Both the position numbers and the translations under genes were made by a program. From NCBI RefSeq assembly GCF_048066115.1, contig NZ_JBLTYX010000003.1:398475-462474 (forward strand): DNA of 64,000 nt, in the 5' to 3' direction. The notes under the pieces were generated by a model that saw only the letters and a program-made list of their open reading frames with translations, was not told the origin of the DNA and searched no databases. This DNA comes from Niveispirillum sp048066115. GTDB lineage: Bacteria; Pseudomonadota; Alphaproteobacteria; Azospirillales; Azospirillaceae. This document shows positions 1-8,568 of the stretch, piece by piece (positions within the stretch are counted from its first letter, which is position 1; each line of letters starts with the position of its first letter).

Positions 1-95
1 GCCGCGCACAATCCGCGGCGTGAAGCAATTCACAGGCGAAGGGGGGGCATGCGCGGTTATCGTGGGGGCATCATGCAACCCAGGATCGTTGCGTC

Positions 96-620
96 ATGAC
101 ACAGGTTCCCTCTGCCGACCCGATTGCCGCCCTGATTGGCGCCCTGGACGGGATGCTGGCGCGCGTTGCCCTCAGCGGTGACCGGGCGTTGCTGCGCCAG
201 ATCGTCGGGGCGGATGCCGCGCATATGCTGACCGGCATTCCGGGATCGGCCCGCGCCGTGCTGGTGGGGGCCCAGGTGGAGGGCCGGTTGGCTGCCCTGG
301 GCCGGCGGCACCCCGGGGCGGTGACCCTGCTGCTGGGGGAAGGCGGGCGCACCATCGGCATGATGATGCTGGACTGGCCATCCAGCGGTATCGTCACCCT
401 GCTGGACCTGACGCTGTTGCCCGGATCGCGGCGGCAGGGACGGGGGGGCAAGGCATTGTCCGCCCTCTGCGGTGTGGCCGATCAGGCCGGCCGTACGCTG
501 CGTGCCGACCTTTTCTACGACAATCCCGCCCGCCGGCTGCTGGCCCGCGCCGGCTTCATCCTGGTCGGCGACGACGCCACCGACATCGTGCTGGAACGGC
601 GGCCGGCTGGCTTCGCCTGA
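96..620 (+). CDS. GNAT-family N-acetyltransferase
   Basis: A 174-residue single-domain protein, predicted to transfer an acetyl group from acetyl-CoA to an unknown amine. The acetyl-CoA pyrophosphate-binding signature is visible as RRQGRGGKAL at about residues 112-121, preceded by the usual beta strand (TLLDLTLLPG). NPARRLLARAGF at 143-154 matches the C-terminal helix/strand of the fold. The ATG has only a weak AGGA about 10 bases upstream. There is no linked gene on either side: about 400 bp of apparently empty DNA follows. The family is clear; the substrate is unknown. Confidence 0.8.
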   Translation: MTQVPSADPIAALIGALDGMLARVALSGDRALLRQIVGADAAHMLTGIPGSARAVLVGAQVEGRLAALGRRHPGAVTLLLGEGGRTIGMMMLDWPSSGIVTLLDLTLLPGSRRQGRGGKALSALCGVADQAGRTLRADLFYDNPARRLLARAGFILVGDDATDIVLERRPAGFA

Positions 621-1019
621 AAGGTTAATATCCCCTTCAACATCCGGCCCACCATCGTGTGATGGCTGGGATGAGGGAAATGCGGATTGACCTTGCGCAC
701 GCGAAAGGCCAATTACCGCCCCATGCATGAAAAGACGTAACCCGCCCCCTATCCCCATGGGATGCCAAGGGGGCCAGAGACCCGACCGATCCCGCCTGAC
801 GGGTTCGCGCGGATGCTCGCGGCGTACCTGGATCAATCCCGGGCCGGCTCACCTGCCGGCTCCCCGTGCCGCTGGGCCGGATGGTGGGATCGGGATCGAA
901 CGCCGCTTTCGGCATGGCTAATTCGGACGCTCCGGCCCGGCCGGGACGTTCTCCGCCCATGGCTTCGCCGATCCCGGATCGGCATCGGGCTCGGCGGACC
1001 AACCTGAAGGAGATATATT
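621..1019. other. intergenic stretch without a convincing gene
   Basis: Roughly 400 bp with no open frame that looks protein-like. It holds a perfect 17-bp hairpin at 967-983 (GCCGATC, CCG, GATCGGC) and an imperfect inverted repeat of CCCCCT/AGGGGG near 745-775. Both may belong to the 3' end of the upstream gene or the leader of the downstream one. No clear sigma-70 promoter was found. Confidence 0.4.
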
Positions 1020-1589
1020 TTGACTGAACAACTGCTTGCCGGAAAGAACATCGCCATCCTCGTCGCCAATGGCTTCGAAGAGCTGGAGATGACCGATCCG
1101 CAGCGCGCCCTCCTGAAGGCCGGCGCCAAGCCGAAGGTGATCTCGCCCGAACAGGGCCTGGTGAATGGCTGGCACGGCGCTTCCTGGGGCCATTACTTCC
1201 CCACCGACCGTCATGTCGGTGAGGTGCTGGCCGCCGATTTCGACTTCCTGGTCCTGCCGGGCGGCGACCGTTCGGTGGCCAAGCTGGCCGCCAACCCGCA
1301 TACCCGCCGCATCGTCGGCAGCTTCGTCGACAGCGGCAAGGGCATCGTCGCCTTCGGCAAGGGCGTCGAACTGCTGGCCCTGGTGGAGCGCATCAAGGGC
1401 CGCACCGTGACCGGTGCCGAGAGCGCCCGCGCCGCCCTGGAGGCCGCCGGTGCCAAGTGGTCGGACGAGGCCATCGTGCAGGACCGCGTCCTGCTGACCG
1501 CCAAGAGCAGCGAAGACATGAGCGAGCTGGTCGACGCCATGCTGCGCAACTTCGTCGCCGCCGTCGAACAGCGCAAGGCCGCCGCCTGA
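1020..1589 (+). CDS. DJ-1/PfpI-fold protein lacking the usual nucleophile Cys
   Basis: A 189-residue class I glutamine-amidotransferase-like protein of the DJ-1/PfpI superfamily (deglycases, intracellular proteases, chaperones). The N-terminal strand and conserved acidic turn are present (IAILVANGFEELEM, residues 11-24), as is the LVLPGGDRSV strand-turn at about 78-86. The nucleophile elbow, normally A-I-C-H-G, reads AFGKG at 111-115, so the Cys is Gly113 and the His is Lys114. Classical PfpI chemistry is therefore unlikely; a binding or degenerate role is inferred. The start is TTG at 1020, chosen because AAGGAG lies at 1007-1012 with 7-base spacing and no ATG is suitably placed. Followed by a structured repeat and a terminator. 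Confidence 0.8.
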   Translation: MTEQLLAGKNIAILVANGFEELEMTDPQRALLKAGAKPKVISPEQGLVNGWHGASWGHYFPTDRHVGEVLAADFDFLVLPGGDRSVAKLAANPHTRRIVGSFVDSGKGIVAFGKGVELLALVERIKGRTVTGAESARAALEAAGAKWSDEAIVQDRVLLTAKSSEDMSELVDAMLRNFVAAVEQRKAAA

Positions 1590-1600
1590 TCTTTTATGCT

Positions 1601-1709
1601 CCCTCAGGTGCCGGGCGCCGCCATCCGGCGGCTTGGCTCACGCGCCACGAGGCGCGGGCCGGCAGTCGCCGGCCTCCAACGGCATGAACCAAGAACTCAT
1701 GCCGTTGTA
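1601..1709 (-). repeat. structured intergenic element, copy 1 (reverse orientation)
   Basis: Read on the minus strand it runs: outer hairpin CAACGGCATGA / TCATGCCGTTG, helix B GGCCGGC-GACT-GCCGGCC, helix C CGCGCC-TCGT-GGCGCG, linker GAGCCAAGCC, helix D GCCGCC-GGAT-GGCGGC, then tail GGCACCTGAGGG. The tail lies only about 12 bases after the stop codon of the PfpI-fold gene. Other copies lie near 23.7, 42.4, 47.8, 51.1 and 61.7 kb. Confidence 0.85.
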
Positions 1710-1731
1710 TAGGGTCTGCTTTCAGTCCAAC

Positions 1732-1768
1732 AAAAACCCCGCCGTCCGGCTTGGATGGCGGGGTTTTT
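1732..1768. terminator. bidirectional intrinsic terminator
   Basis: Perfect 12-bp stem AAAAACCCCGCC / GGCGGGGTTTTT around a 13-base loop, between the convergent PfpI-fold and PilZ genes. A T-tract is present on both strands, so it can serve both genes. Confidence 0.9.
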
Positions 1769-1798
1769 CTTTGGTAGATTATCGACCAGGCGTTTCTA

Positions 1799-2251
1799 TC
1801 AATCGAACTGCAGCCTGATCTGCCCGGGGTCCAGCGCCACGATGCGGGCGGGACGATCCTCCACCCAGCCGCGGACGGAGAAGATGCCCGTCATTTCCGT
1901 TTCCAGCCCGTCCGGCCCGGTGCAGGCGAAGCAGGCGCCGGTGCGCGACAGGTTCACCGTTTCCCCCCTGATCACCCGGTCGCCCAGGGCGAACAGGGCC
2001 GGGCTGCGCACGGGCACGCGGGGGAAGCGGCGGCGTTCGGCGGCGGTACGCTTGCGGTTGCTGGGGGCGGGCCGGTCATCGTCGCGATGGGCCAGCCATT
2101 CGGCCATGTCCACCCAGCGCTGGCTTTCATCGGGGTCGTCGGTATTCAGTGCCGCCTGCCAGCAGGCCAGCAGCTTGGCATTCAACGCCTCGTCCGGGAT
2201 CGGGCCGCCACTATCGGCCTTCACTGCCGGTTCCATCGTCGCCACCTGCAT
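1799..2251 (-). CDS. PilZ-domain protein (probable c-di-GMP binding)
   Basis: About 150 residues from the chosen ATG. The second half carries the PilZ signature: an Arg-rich RRRFPRVPVR stretch followed about 25 residues later by NLSRTGACF, matching the RxxxR and (D/N)xSxxG motifs that hold cyclic di-GMP. The first half is acidic/helical and unassigned. The start at 2251 is preceded by GGTGGGA; a longer frame reaches 2350 but encodes Cys/Arg-rich, non-protein-like sequence. It lies downstream of the YbbA/YbbP transporter genes on the same strand, with about 95 bp and a hairpin between, so cotranscription is uncertain. The output partner cannot be told. Confidence 0.82.
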   Translation of the reverse strand: MQVATMEPAVKADSGGPIPDEALNAKLLACWQAALNTDDPDESQRWVDMAEWLAHRDDDRPAPSNRKRTAAERRRFPRVPVRSPALFALGDRVIRGETVNLSRTGACFACTGPDGLETEMTGIFSVRGWVEDRPARIVALDPGQIRLQFD

Positions 2252-2278
2252 CGCTGTCCCACCCGATACATGCCGTTT

Positions 2279-2307
2279 GTTGCCCACGCCTATAGCGCGT
2301 GGGCAAC
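2279..2307. promoter_or_regulatory. 11-bp inverted repeat in the PilZ gene leader
   Basis: GTTGCCCACGC and GCGTGGGCAAC are separated by 7 bases, between the end of the permease gene and the PilZ start. No T-tract follows on either strand, so it may be an operator or a stabilising 3' hairpin rather than a terminator. Confidence 0.45.
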
Positions 2308-2346
2308 GATCAGATACATATCTACAACAGACAGCGGCAATTGTCG

Positions 2347-4953
2347 TCAATCAATCCGAAGGATAGGGGCGGCCGGCTGACCAAGGGCCCGCCAGGTGCC
2401 AATGAAGCCCAAGGTCAAGGTGATCGCAGTGCAAAGTAAGGCCGTGCTGATTACGGCCCAGGGCATGAAGACGAAACCGAAATCCATCACTTCCGTCACC
2501 ACGATCCAGGCGACGATGGTGCCCAGAATTCCCGCCACCGCCGCCGTGATCAGGCCCAGCAGGCCATATTCCAGCAGAAAGGCACGCAATACGGTGGTCC
2601 GCGTGGCGCCCAGCACCTTCAGCACGACCGCGTCATAGACACGCCGCTTATGACCGGCTGCGACCGCGCCGGCCAGCACCAGCGTACCGGCCAGCAGGGT
2701 CACCGCCGCTGTCAGGCGTACGGCCAGCCCGACATTGACCAGGATCTCCGACACGGTATTCAGCGCGTCCTTGACGCGTACGGCACTGATATTGCTGAAC
2801 TTCACGGCCACATTGCGCTGCACGGCTGGTTCCGCCGCCTCCGGCGCCTGCACGGTCGCCAGGAAGGTCTGCGGTGCCGCCTCCAGCACGCCGGGGGAGA
2901 AGACCAGGGTGAAATTGATGGTGATCGTGTCCCAGTCCAGCTCGCGGACCACGGCCACCTCACCCTCGATATCGCGGCCCAGGACATTGATGGTGATCTT
3001 GGCCCCCGGCCCGATGCCGAAGCTTTCCGCGATCTCCTTCGACACGGCCAGCTTGGGCGGACCCTGGTAATCGGCGGGCCACCATTCGCCCGCCAATACC
3101 TTGTCATTGGCCGGCGGTTCCGCCTGATAGGTGATGCCGCGGTCGCCATTCAGAACCCAGGAATATTCCTTGGTCTTCAGCGCCTTTTCCGCCTCCTCCC
3201 CGTTCACGGCCACGATGCGGGCACGCAGGTTGGGTACGAGGTTCAGGTCTTTGGTGCCGGGCACGGACAGCACCGTCTGACGGAAATCCGCCACCTGATC
3301 GGGCTGGATATCGACAAAGAAGAAGGCCGGCGCATTGGCGGGCAGCCGGTCCGACACTTCCTTCTGGAAATTCGCCTCGATCAGGGCGATGGCGACCAGC
3401 ACGGTCAGGCCCAGGCCCAGCGACAGGACCACGGCACTGGTCGGGCTGCCCGGCCGGTGGATATTGGCCAGCGCCAGGCGCAGGACGGGCAGGCGCGGCC
3501 GGCCCACGGCCTTGGCGGCGCGCGTCACGCCGATCCCGGCCAGCCAGAACAGGCCCAGCACGGCCAGCGCCCCGACGACGAAGGCGGCGGCGAAGCCCTT
3601 TTCCTGTGCCGTGGCCACGGCCAGCCCCGCCAGCCCCAGGCCAGATACGGCGATGCCGGCCAGATAGGCGGCGCGTGGCCGCCCCTTGGCCTTCTGCACC
3701 AGTTCGCGGAACAGGGCCACGGCCGGCACCTCCCGCGCATGGCCCAATGGCCAAAGCGAGAAGGCCAGTGCCGTCAGGAAGCCGAATCCGGCGGCAATGG
3801 CCAAGGCACCCGGATAGACGCCGATGCGTGCCGTGATCGGCAGCAGTTCCGACAGGGCCTGGCCCGTGGCCAGCGGCGCCACCGTGCCCACCACCAGACC
3901 CAGCGCGATGCCGACGGTGGCCAAGGCCAGGATCTGGATCAGATAGGTCTTGAAGATCAGGGAACCGGGCGCGCCCACGCATTTCAGCGTGGCGATGGTG
4001 TTGGACTTGGTATCCAGGTACGCCCGCACGGCATTGCCCACGCCGACGCCGCCGACCAGCAGGGCCGTCAGCCCCACCAGGGTCAGGAACAGGGTCATGC
4101 GGTCGATGAACCGTGCCAGCTGGGGGGCGGCGTTCATGTAATCGCGCAGGCGCCAGGGGGCATCCGCCACCTCCGCCTTGGCCTGGTCGCGGAAATCCTT
4201 GATGCTGACGTCCGGGTTCAGCTTCACTTGGTAGGACCAGGTGATCAGGCTGCCGGGCTGCACCAGCTCGGTCTTGGCCAATGCCACGTCGGACAGCATC
4301 AAACGGGGGCCGAGGCTGAAACTGCCCGATCCGGCCTTGTCCGGCTCCCGCGCGATCAGGCCGCGCACTTCCACATTGATGCCGCCGATGCTGACCAGCG
4401 ATCCGACCTTCAGGTTCAGGCGCCCGGCCAGCGTATCCTCGATCACCGTGCCGAATCGGCCCTCGCGGTCGGCCAGCAGGGCCTGGATGTCGGCCGGCTG
4501 CGGCTGCCCGTCCGGCCCCTGGATGTCGAAGCTGCCGTATAGCGGATAGTTGCTGCCGACCGATTTCAGCTCCACCAGGGCACTGGTGCCGCCATCATCG
4601 GGATCGCGGGCCATGGCGCGCATTTCGGCCGATGTCATCACCTCGCCGCGTGCCGTCAGGAAGGCAAGCTGTTCGGGCGTGGCTTGGCGGTAGAGGATGC
4701 GGGCCGCGATGTCGCCGCCCAGGATGGCGCGCCCGTCGCTGCGCATCGCATCCTCGATGCCGCTGGAGATCGACTGCACGGTGGCGATCGCCCCCACGCC
4801 GATGGCCAGACAGGCGATGAAGATGCGGAAGCCCGACAAGCCGCCGCGCAGTTCCCGCCGCGCGATGGTGAAGGCCAGCTTCCATTGCGACAGGGTGTCG
4901 CCGTGGGCCGCACCCGTGCTGGTACCTTGGGAAAGGGTCGTGGCCGTCATCAC
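2347..4953 (-). CDS. ybbP: ABC transporter permease, FtsX/YbbP type
   Basis: An 868-residue permease of the MacB/FtsX superfamily with YbbP-like architecture: an N-terminal membrane anchor (about residues 40-65), a large periplasmic segment to about 280, a block of membrane helices at 285-480, a second periplasmic segment and a C-terminal FtsX block of three helices (about 750-860). It pairs with the ATPase encoded just upstream; the two genes overlap by four bases, indicating translational coupling. E. coli ybbA-ybbP is likewise divergent from tesA, as here. Such transporters are thought to drive mechanical work or lipid/lipoprotein handling across the envelope; the substrate is not established. 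Confidence 0.92.
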   Translation of the reverse strand: MMTATTLSQGTSTGAAHGDTLSQWKLAFTIARRELRGGLSGFRIFIACLAIGVGAIATVQSISSGIEDAMRSDGRAILGGDIAARILYRQATPEQLAFLTARGEVMTSAEMRAMARDPDDGGTSALVELKSVGSNYPLYGSFDIQGPDGQPQPADIQALLADREGRFGTVIEDTLAGRLNLKVGSLVSIGGINVEVRGLIAREPDKAGSGSFSLGPRLMLSDVALAKTELVQPGSLITWSYQVKLNPDVSIKDFRDQAKAEVADAPWRLRDYMNAAPQLARFIDRMTLFLTLVGLTALLVGGVGVGNAVRAYLDTKSNTIATLKCVGAPGSLIFKTYLIQILALATVGIALGLVVGTVAPLATGQALSELLPITARIGVYPGALAIAAGFGFLTALAFSLWPLGHAREVPAVALFRELVQKAKGRPRAAYLAGIAVSGLGLAGLAVATAQEKGFAAAFVVGALAVLGLFWLAGIGVTRAAKAVGRPRLPVLRLALANIHRPGSPTSAVVLSLGLGLTVLVAIALIEANFQKEVSDRLPANAPAFFFVDIQPDQVADFRQTVLSVPGTKDLNLVPNLRARIVAVNGEEAEKALKTKEYSWVLNGDRGITYQAEPPANDKVLAGEWWPADYQGPPKLAVSKEIAESFGIGPGAKITINVLGRDIEGEVAVVRELDWDTITINFTLVFSPGVLEAAPQTFLATVQAPEAAEPAVQRNVAVKFSNISAVRVKDALNTVSEILVNVGLAVRLTAAVTLLAGTLVLAGAVAAGHKRRVYDAVVLKVLGATRTTVLRAFLLEYGLLGLITAAVAGILGTIVAWIVVTEVMDFGFVFMPWAVISTALLCTAITLTLGFIGTWRALGQPAAPILRID

Positions 4954-5678
4954 CGCCCCGCCGCCAGATGCTTCACGTCGCCGCGTGTATCATCCACGAT
5001 CAGGCCATCGACCAGCCGGATGACCCGGTCGCATTGCCGCGCCAGGCCGGAATCATGGGTGATCAGGACGATGGTGGTGCCCACCCGGTCGGCCATGGCG
5101 AACATCAATTCGATGATGCGCTTGCCGGTATCGCCATCCAGATTGCCGGTGGGTTCGTCCGCCAGCAGCAGCGAGGGTTCGGGCGCAAACGCCCGGGCCA
5201 GGGCCACGCGCTGCTGCTCCCCGCCCGACAGCTGTCCGGGATAATGGGTCAGGCGATGGCCCAGCCCCACCGCCTCCAGCCCCTTCTGCGCCCGGTCGAA
5301 CGCGTCGGGCGCTCCGGCGAATTCCAGGGGGATGGCGACATTCTCCAGCGCCGTCATGGTCGGGATCAGGTGGAAGGACTGGAAGACAATCCCGACCTCG
5401 TCGCGGCGGAACCGCGCCAGTTCATCCTCGCTCATCCGTGTCAGTTCATGGCCCTTCACCTGCACGGAGCCGGAGGTGGGGGGCTGCAAACCGCCCAGGA
5501 TCATCATCATCGACGACTTGCCGGACCCGCTGGGACCGACGACACCCACCTTCTCGCCACGGCCGACATGCAGATCGATGCCTTTCAGGATGTTGACGCT
5601 GCCCGCCTCGCTCTCCAGCTTAAGACGGATATCGCGCAACTGGACAACGGGATCGGCCGGAACAATGGGCATCGCCAT
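4950..5678 (-). CDS. ybbA: ABC transporter ATP-binding protein, YbbA/LolD type
   Basis: A 242-residue ATPase with Walker A (GPSGSGKSS), signature LSGGEQQRVALARA and Walker B (LLLADEP) followed by GNLDG and an H-loop ITHDSG, all typical of the MacB/LolD/YbbA group. It energises the FtsX-type permease encoded downstream. The start at 5678 is supported by GAAGG about 8 bases upstream; the frame stays open to 5915 but the extra sequence overlaps the divergent esterase gene and does not look coding. The second Met (5672) is possible. Confidence 0.93.
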   Translation of the reverse strand: MAMPIVPADPVVQLRDIRLKLESEAGSVNILKGIDLHVGRGEKVGVVGPSGSGKSSMMMILGGLQPPTSGSVQVKGHELTRMSEDELARFRRDEVGIVFQSFHLIPTMTALENVAIPLEFAGAPDAFDRAQKGLEAVGLGHRLTHYPGQLSGGEQQRVALARAFAPEPSLLLADEPTGNLDGDTGKRIIELMFAMADRVGTTIVLITHDSGLARQCDRVIRLVDGLIVDDTRGDVKHLAAGR

Positions 5679-5751
5679 GACAAACCTTCGCAGCAAGGGT
5701 GATCCGAACCGATATGGCCCCTTGGGGGGCGCTTTCAACCGAATCGGCACA

Positions 5752-6381
5752 ATGATCCTGATGCTTTTGTGCCTTTTGGCCCCATCGGGTGCGGTGGCGC
5801 AGGTCACACCAGCCCCGACAAAGATCATCGTGTTGGGCGACAGCCTGTCGGCGGGATACCGCCTGCCGCGCGAAGGCGCCTTCACCAGCCAGTTGGAAGT
5901 CGCGCTGAAGGCCAAGGGCTATGATGTCAGCGTCCCCAATACCGGCGTGTCGGGGGAGACGACGTCGGGCGGCCTGTCGCGGCTGGACTGGATCCTGGCG
6001 GACAAGCCGGGCCTGATGATCGTGGAACTGGGGGCGAATGACGGGTTGCGCGGCATCGACCCCGCCCGCACGCGCGAAAACCTGGATACGATCCTGACCA
6101 AGCTGAAGGAAAAGAACGTACCCGTCGTCCTGGCCGGCATGCTGGCGCCCCGCAACCTGGGCAGCGAATATGGCAAGGTGTTCGATGCCATCTATCCGGA
6201 ACTGGCCAAAAAGCATGGCGTACCGCTCTACCCCTTCTTCCTGGACGGGGTGGCCATGGACCCCAAGCTGAACCTGGAGGACGGGATGCACCCGACGGCG
6301 GAAGGGGTGGCGGTGATCGTGTCGCGTATCCTGCCCACGGTCACGGCAGCACTGGACAAGATCAAGGCGGGTGGGAAGTGA
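5752..6381 (+). CDS. tesA: arylesterase / lysophospholipase-thioesterase, SGNH hydrolase
   Basis: Secreted SGNH hydrolase of the TesA family, about 209 residues from this start. A hydrophobic signal segment (MILMLLCLLAPSGAVAQ) precedes block I GDSLSAGYR with the nucleophilic Ser; GANDGLRG carries the block III Asn; DGMHPT supplies the catalytic Asp/His. TesA enzymes cleave acyl-CoA, lysophospholipid and aryl esters in the periplasm. It is divergent from ybbA-ybbP, as in E. coli. The start is uncertain: this ATG leaves room for divergent promoters but gives an n-region without positive charge. TTG at 5722 or ATG at 5677, overlapping the ybbA start, would add Arg/Lys. Confidence 0.93.
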   Translation: MILMLLCLLAPSGAVAQVTPAPTKIIVLGDSLSAGYRLPREGAFTSQLEVALKAKGYDVSVPNTGVSGETTSGGLSRLDWILADKPGLMIVELGANDGLRGIDPARTRENLDTILTKLKEKNVPVVLAGMLAPRNLGSEYGKVFDAIYPELAKKHGVPLYPFFLDGVAMDPKLNLEDGMHPTAEGVAVIVSRILPTVTAALDKIKAGGK

Positions 6382-7493
6382 CCGACGGTTTCGCCAGCGC
6401 CATCGGCACGGGCACCGACTGGTCCAGCGCCGCCAAGCAGTGCCTGGATAACCTGACCCTGGTGCCGGGGGCCAATGTCGGCCTGCTCTATGTCACCGAC
6501 CATCTGGCCGATCAGATGGGTTCCATCGCCACCCTGCTGCGCGGCGTCACCGGCGTGCGCGACTGGGTGGGCACGGTGGGGTTGGGCGTGGTCGGCACCG
6601 GTGTCGAACAGTATGACCGGCCCGCCATCTCCGTCCTGATCGGACGACTGCCCGACGGTGCGGCGCAGCTGCTGGGCCCGTTGACCGACGGTACGGCGCC
6701 GCTGGACGCGGTCCAGCCCTGGCTGCGCGACCATGCGCCTCTGCTGATGCTGATGCATGGCGATCCGCAGCATGCGCGCCTGCCCACGCTGCTGACCGAT
6801 GTGGCGGGGCGCACGGGTGGGTTCATCGTCGGTGGGCTGACGGCGTCGCGCGGGGAACAGGCGGTGCTGTGCGGGCATGATAGCGGGCCGGGCCTGTCGG
6901 GCGTGATGTTCGATGCCGATATCGCGGTGGCTACCGGCCTGACCCAGGGCTGCACCCCCATCGGCCCCGTCCGCACCATCACCAAGGCCGACGCGCATGT
7001 GGTGATGGAGATCGACGGGGCGTCGCCCCTGGAAGCGCTGAAGGCCGATATCGGCCCGGAACTGGCCGGTGATCTGCGCCGCATCGGCGGGCTGATCATG
7101 GCGGGGCTGCCCATTCGCGGCGATGACCGGGGCGACCGGCTGGTCCGCGACCTGACGGCCATCGACCTGGAACGCGGCTGGATCGCCATCGGGGAGAATG
7201 TCAGCGATGGCCAACCCATCCAGTTCTGCCGCCGCGATGCCGATGCGGCCGAGGCGGATATGGTCCGCATGCTGGAGGGGCTGAAGCGCCGCCTGGGCGG
7301 CGATGCGCCCAAGGCCGGGATCTATGTCACCTGCGTGGCGCGGGGTGCCCGGCTGTTCGGCAGGGAGGGGGTGGAAACCGACCTGATCCGCCGGCATCTG
7401 GGTGATTTCCCCTTGACCGGCTTTTTCGCCGGCGGGGAAATCTCCAACGCCCAGCTTTACGGCTATACCGGCGTGCTGGTCCTGTTCGGGTGA
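6378..7493 (+). CDS. FIST N/C domain sensor protein
   Basis: A 371-residue protein whose two halves match the FIST_N (about 30-210) and FIST_C (about 225-355) modules, predicted to bind small ligands such as amino acids and usually found with signalling proteins. Recognisable pieces are NVGLLYVTDHLADQ near the start, GGLTASRG in the middle and GFFAGGEISNAQLYGYTG at the C-terminus. The start is GTG at 6378, inside the stop of the esterase gene (GTGA overlap), so the two are translationally coupled. No kinase, cyclase or receptor domain is fused. Pairing with a TesA-type esterase suggests, but does not show, a linked function. Confidence 0.88.
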   Translation: MTDGFASAIGTGTDWSSAAKQCLDNLTLVPGANVGLLYVTDHLADQMGSIATLLRGVTGVRDWVGTVGLGVVGTGVEQYDRPAISVLIGRLPDGAAQLLGPLTDGTAPLDAVQPWLRDHAPLLMLMHGDPQHARLPTLLTDVAGRTGGFIVGGLTASRGEQAVLCGHDSGPGLSGVMFDADIAVATGLTQGCTPIGPVRTITKADAHVVMEIDGASPLEALKADIGPELAGDLRRIGGLIMAGLPIRGDDRGDRLVRDLTAIDLERGWIAIGENVSDGQPIQFCRRDADAAEADMVRMLEGLKRRLGGDAPKAGIYVTCVARGARLFGREGVETDLIRRHLGDFPLTGFFAGGEISNAQLYGYTGVLVLFG

Positions 7494-7641
7494 AATGGCT
7501 TTCGCATTCTGACGAGCAATTGGCGCTGCCCCCGACGTCTATGCCATCCGCCTGGCGGTTACCCGTCTGGTTGCAGGCGCGCGTGGCATGGTCGATGGCA
7601 ATATGGGGATGATTTTCCCGTCCGCCGCCAAGGATCATGCC

Positions 7642-8505
7642 ATGCCGCCCCTCCGCCACCATTCCGTCCTGGCCGGCCTGTTCGCCCTTCTGGTCATGGC
7701 GATGGGGGCACCGGCCGACACACTGCCGGTCGGTGCCAAATATGTGGCCCTGGGCAGTTCCTATGCTTCGGGACCGGGCCTGCCCCCTTACGTGGCGGAT
7801 GCGCCGGCCCGCTGCGGCCGCTCCACCCGCAACTATGCCCATCTGCTGGCGGCCAGACGCAGCCTGACGCTGGTCGATGCCACCTGTTCCGGGGCCACGA
7901 CGGCGGCCGTGCTGGTCGGGTGGAACGAGCTGCCGGCGCAGGTGGAGGCAGTGGATGCCGACACGCGGCTGGTCACCGTCACCATCGGCGGCAACAATCT
8001 GCGCTATATCGGCAATCTGATGTCGCAATCCTGCCTGAACCTGGCGGCGCGCACGGGCGGGCCGACGGACAAATGCGTCAAGGGCGTGGAACTGAAGGAT
8101 GGCGACCTGGAAGCCGCCTATCAGGCCATGCGCGCGGTGGCCGATGCGGTGCGCCGGCGGGCGCCGTCGGCCCTGCTGATCTTCGTCGATTATTCGGTCG
8201 TTCTGCCGCCCACGGGCATCTGTGCCGCCACGCCGCTGACCCCGAAACAGGCTGACCAGGGGCGCAAGGTGGCCGACCAGCTGGCCCTGGTCACCGCGCG
8301 CGTGGCCAGCGACAGTGGCGCCCTGCTGGTGAAGGCATCCAGCCTGTCGGCGGGGCATGATGCCTGCGCCGCCGATCCCTGGATGACAGGGTATCCCGGC
8401 CCACCGGGGACATTGGCCTATCACCTGACGGCAGACGGCATGGCGGCCGTGGCGCGGGGGCTGGACGGCGCCTTGGACATTGTCGCAGGCCCCGCCCCAC
8501 ACTGA
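7642..8505 (+). CDS. secreted SGNH/GDSL hydrolase, SEST-like
   Basis: About 287 residues. Signal peptide LAGLFALLVMAMGAPADT (about 10-27), then block I ALGSSYASG with the nucleophilic Ser, block III GGNN, and YHLTADG near the C-terminus supplying His. The residue three before that His, where SGNH enzymes normally carry Asp, is Leu, so it may use a Ser-His dyad as reported for the Streptomyces scabies esterase. Several Cys (ARCG, ATCSG, SQSC, DKC, GIC, DAC) suggest disulfides. The ATG was chosen because AAGGA lies 7 bases upstream; a frame 18 codons longer lacks such a site. It is a stand-alone gene and its substrate is unknown. Confidence 0.83.
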   Translation: MPPLRHHSVLAGLFALLVMAMGAPADTLPVGAKYVALGSSYASGPGLPPYVADAPARCGRSTRNYAHLLAARRSLTLVDATCSGATTAAVLVGWNELPAQVEAVDADTRLVTVTIGGNNLRYIGNLMSQSCLNLAARTGGPTDKCVKGVELKDGDLEAAYQAMRAVADAVRRRAPSALLIFVDYSVVLPPTGICAATPLTPKQADQGRKVADQLALVTARVASDSGALLVKASSLSAGHDACAADPWMTGYPGPPGTLAYHLTADGMAAVARGLDGALDIVAGPAPH

Positions 8506-8568
8506 CGCCGGCCGGATGTTCCTGTTTTGTTGATGCATGGCGGTGCGAAGTCCCTATACTCCGCGCCC

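Noticed and set aside
762..1007. Short plus-strand frame ending just before the PfpI-fold gene ribosome site
   Set aside because: Arg/Pro/Trp-rich translation, no ribosome site, no recognisable fold; the neat ending is likely chance.
2252..2270. A shared TCGGGTGGGACA stretch before the PilZ start and before the 51-residue gene start at 11581
   Set aside because: A 12-base match that includes the ribosome site is weak evidence of a common element; no third copy was noticed.
2650..4542. A 630-codon plus-strand frame inside the permease gene
   Set aside because: Gln/Gly/Arg/His-rich shadow of the real minus-strand permease; no motif and no ribosome site.
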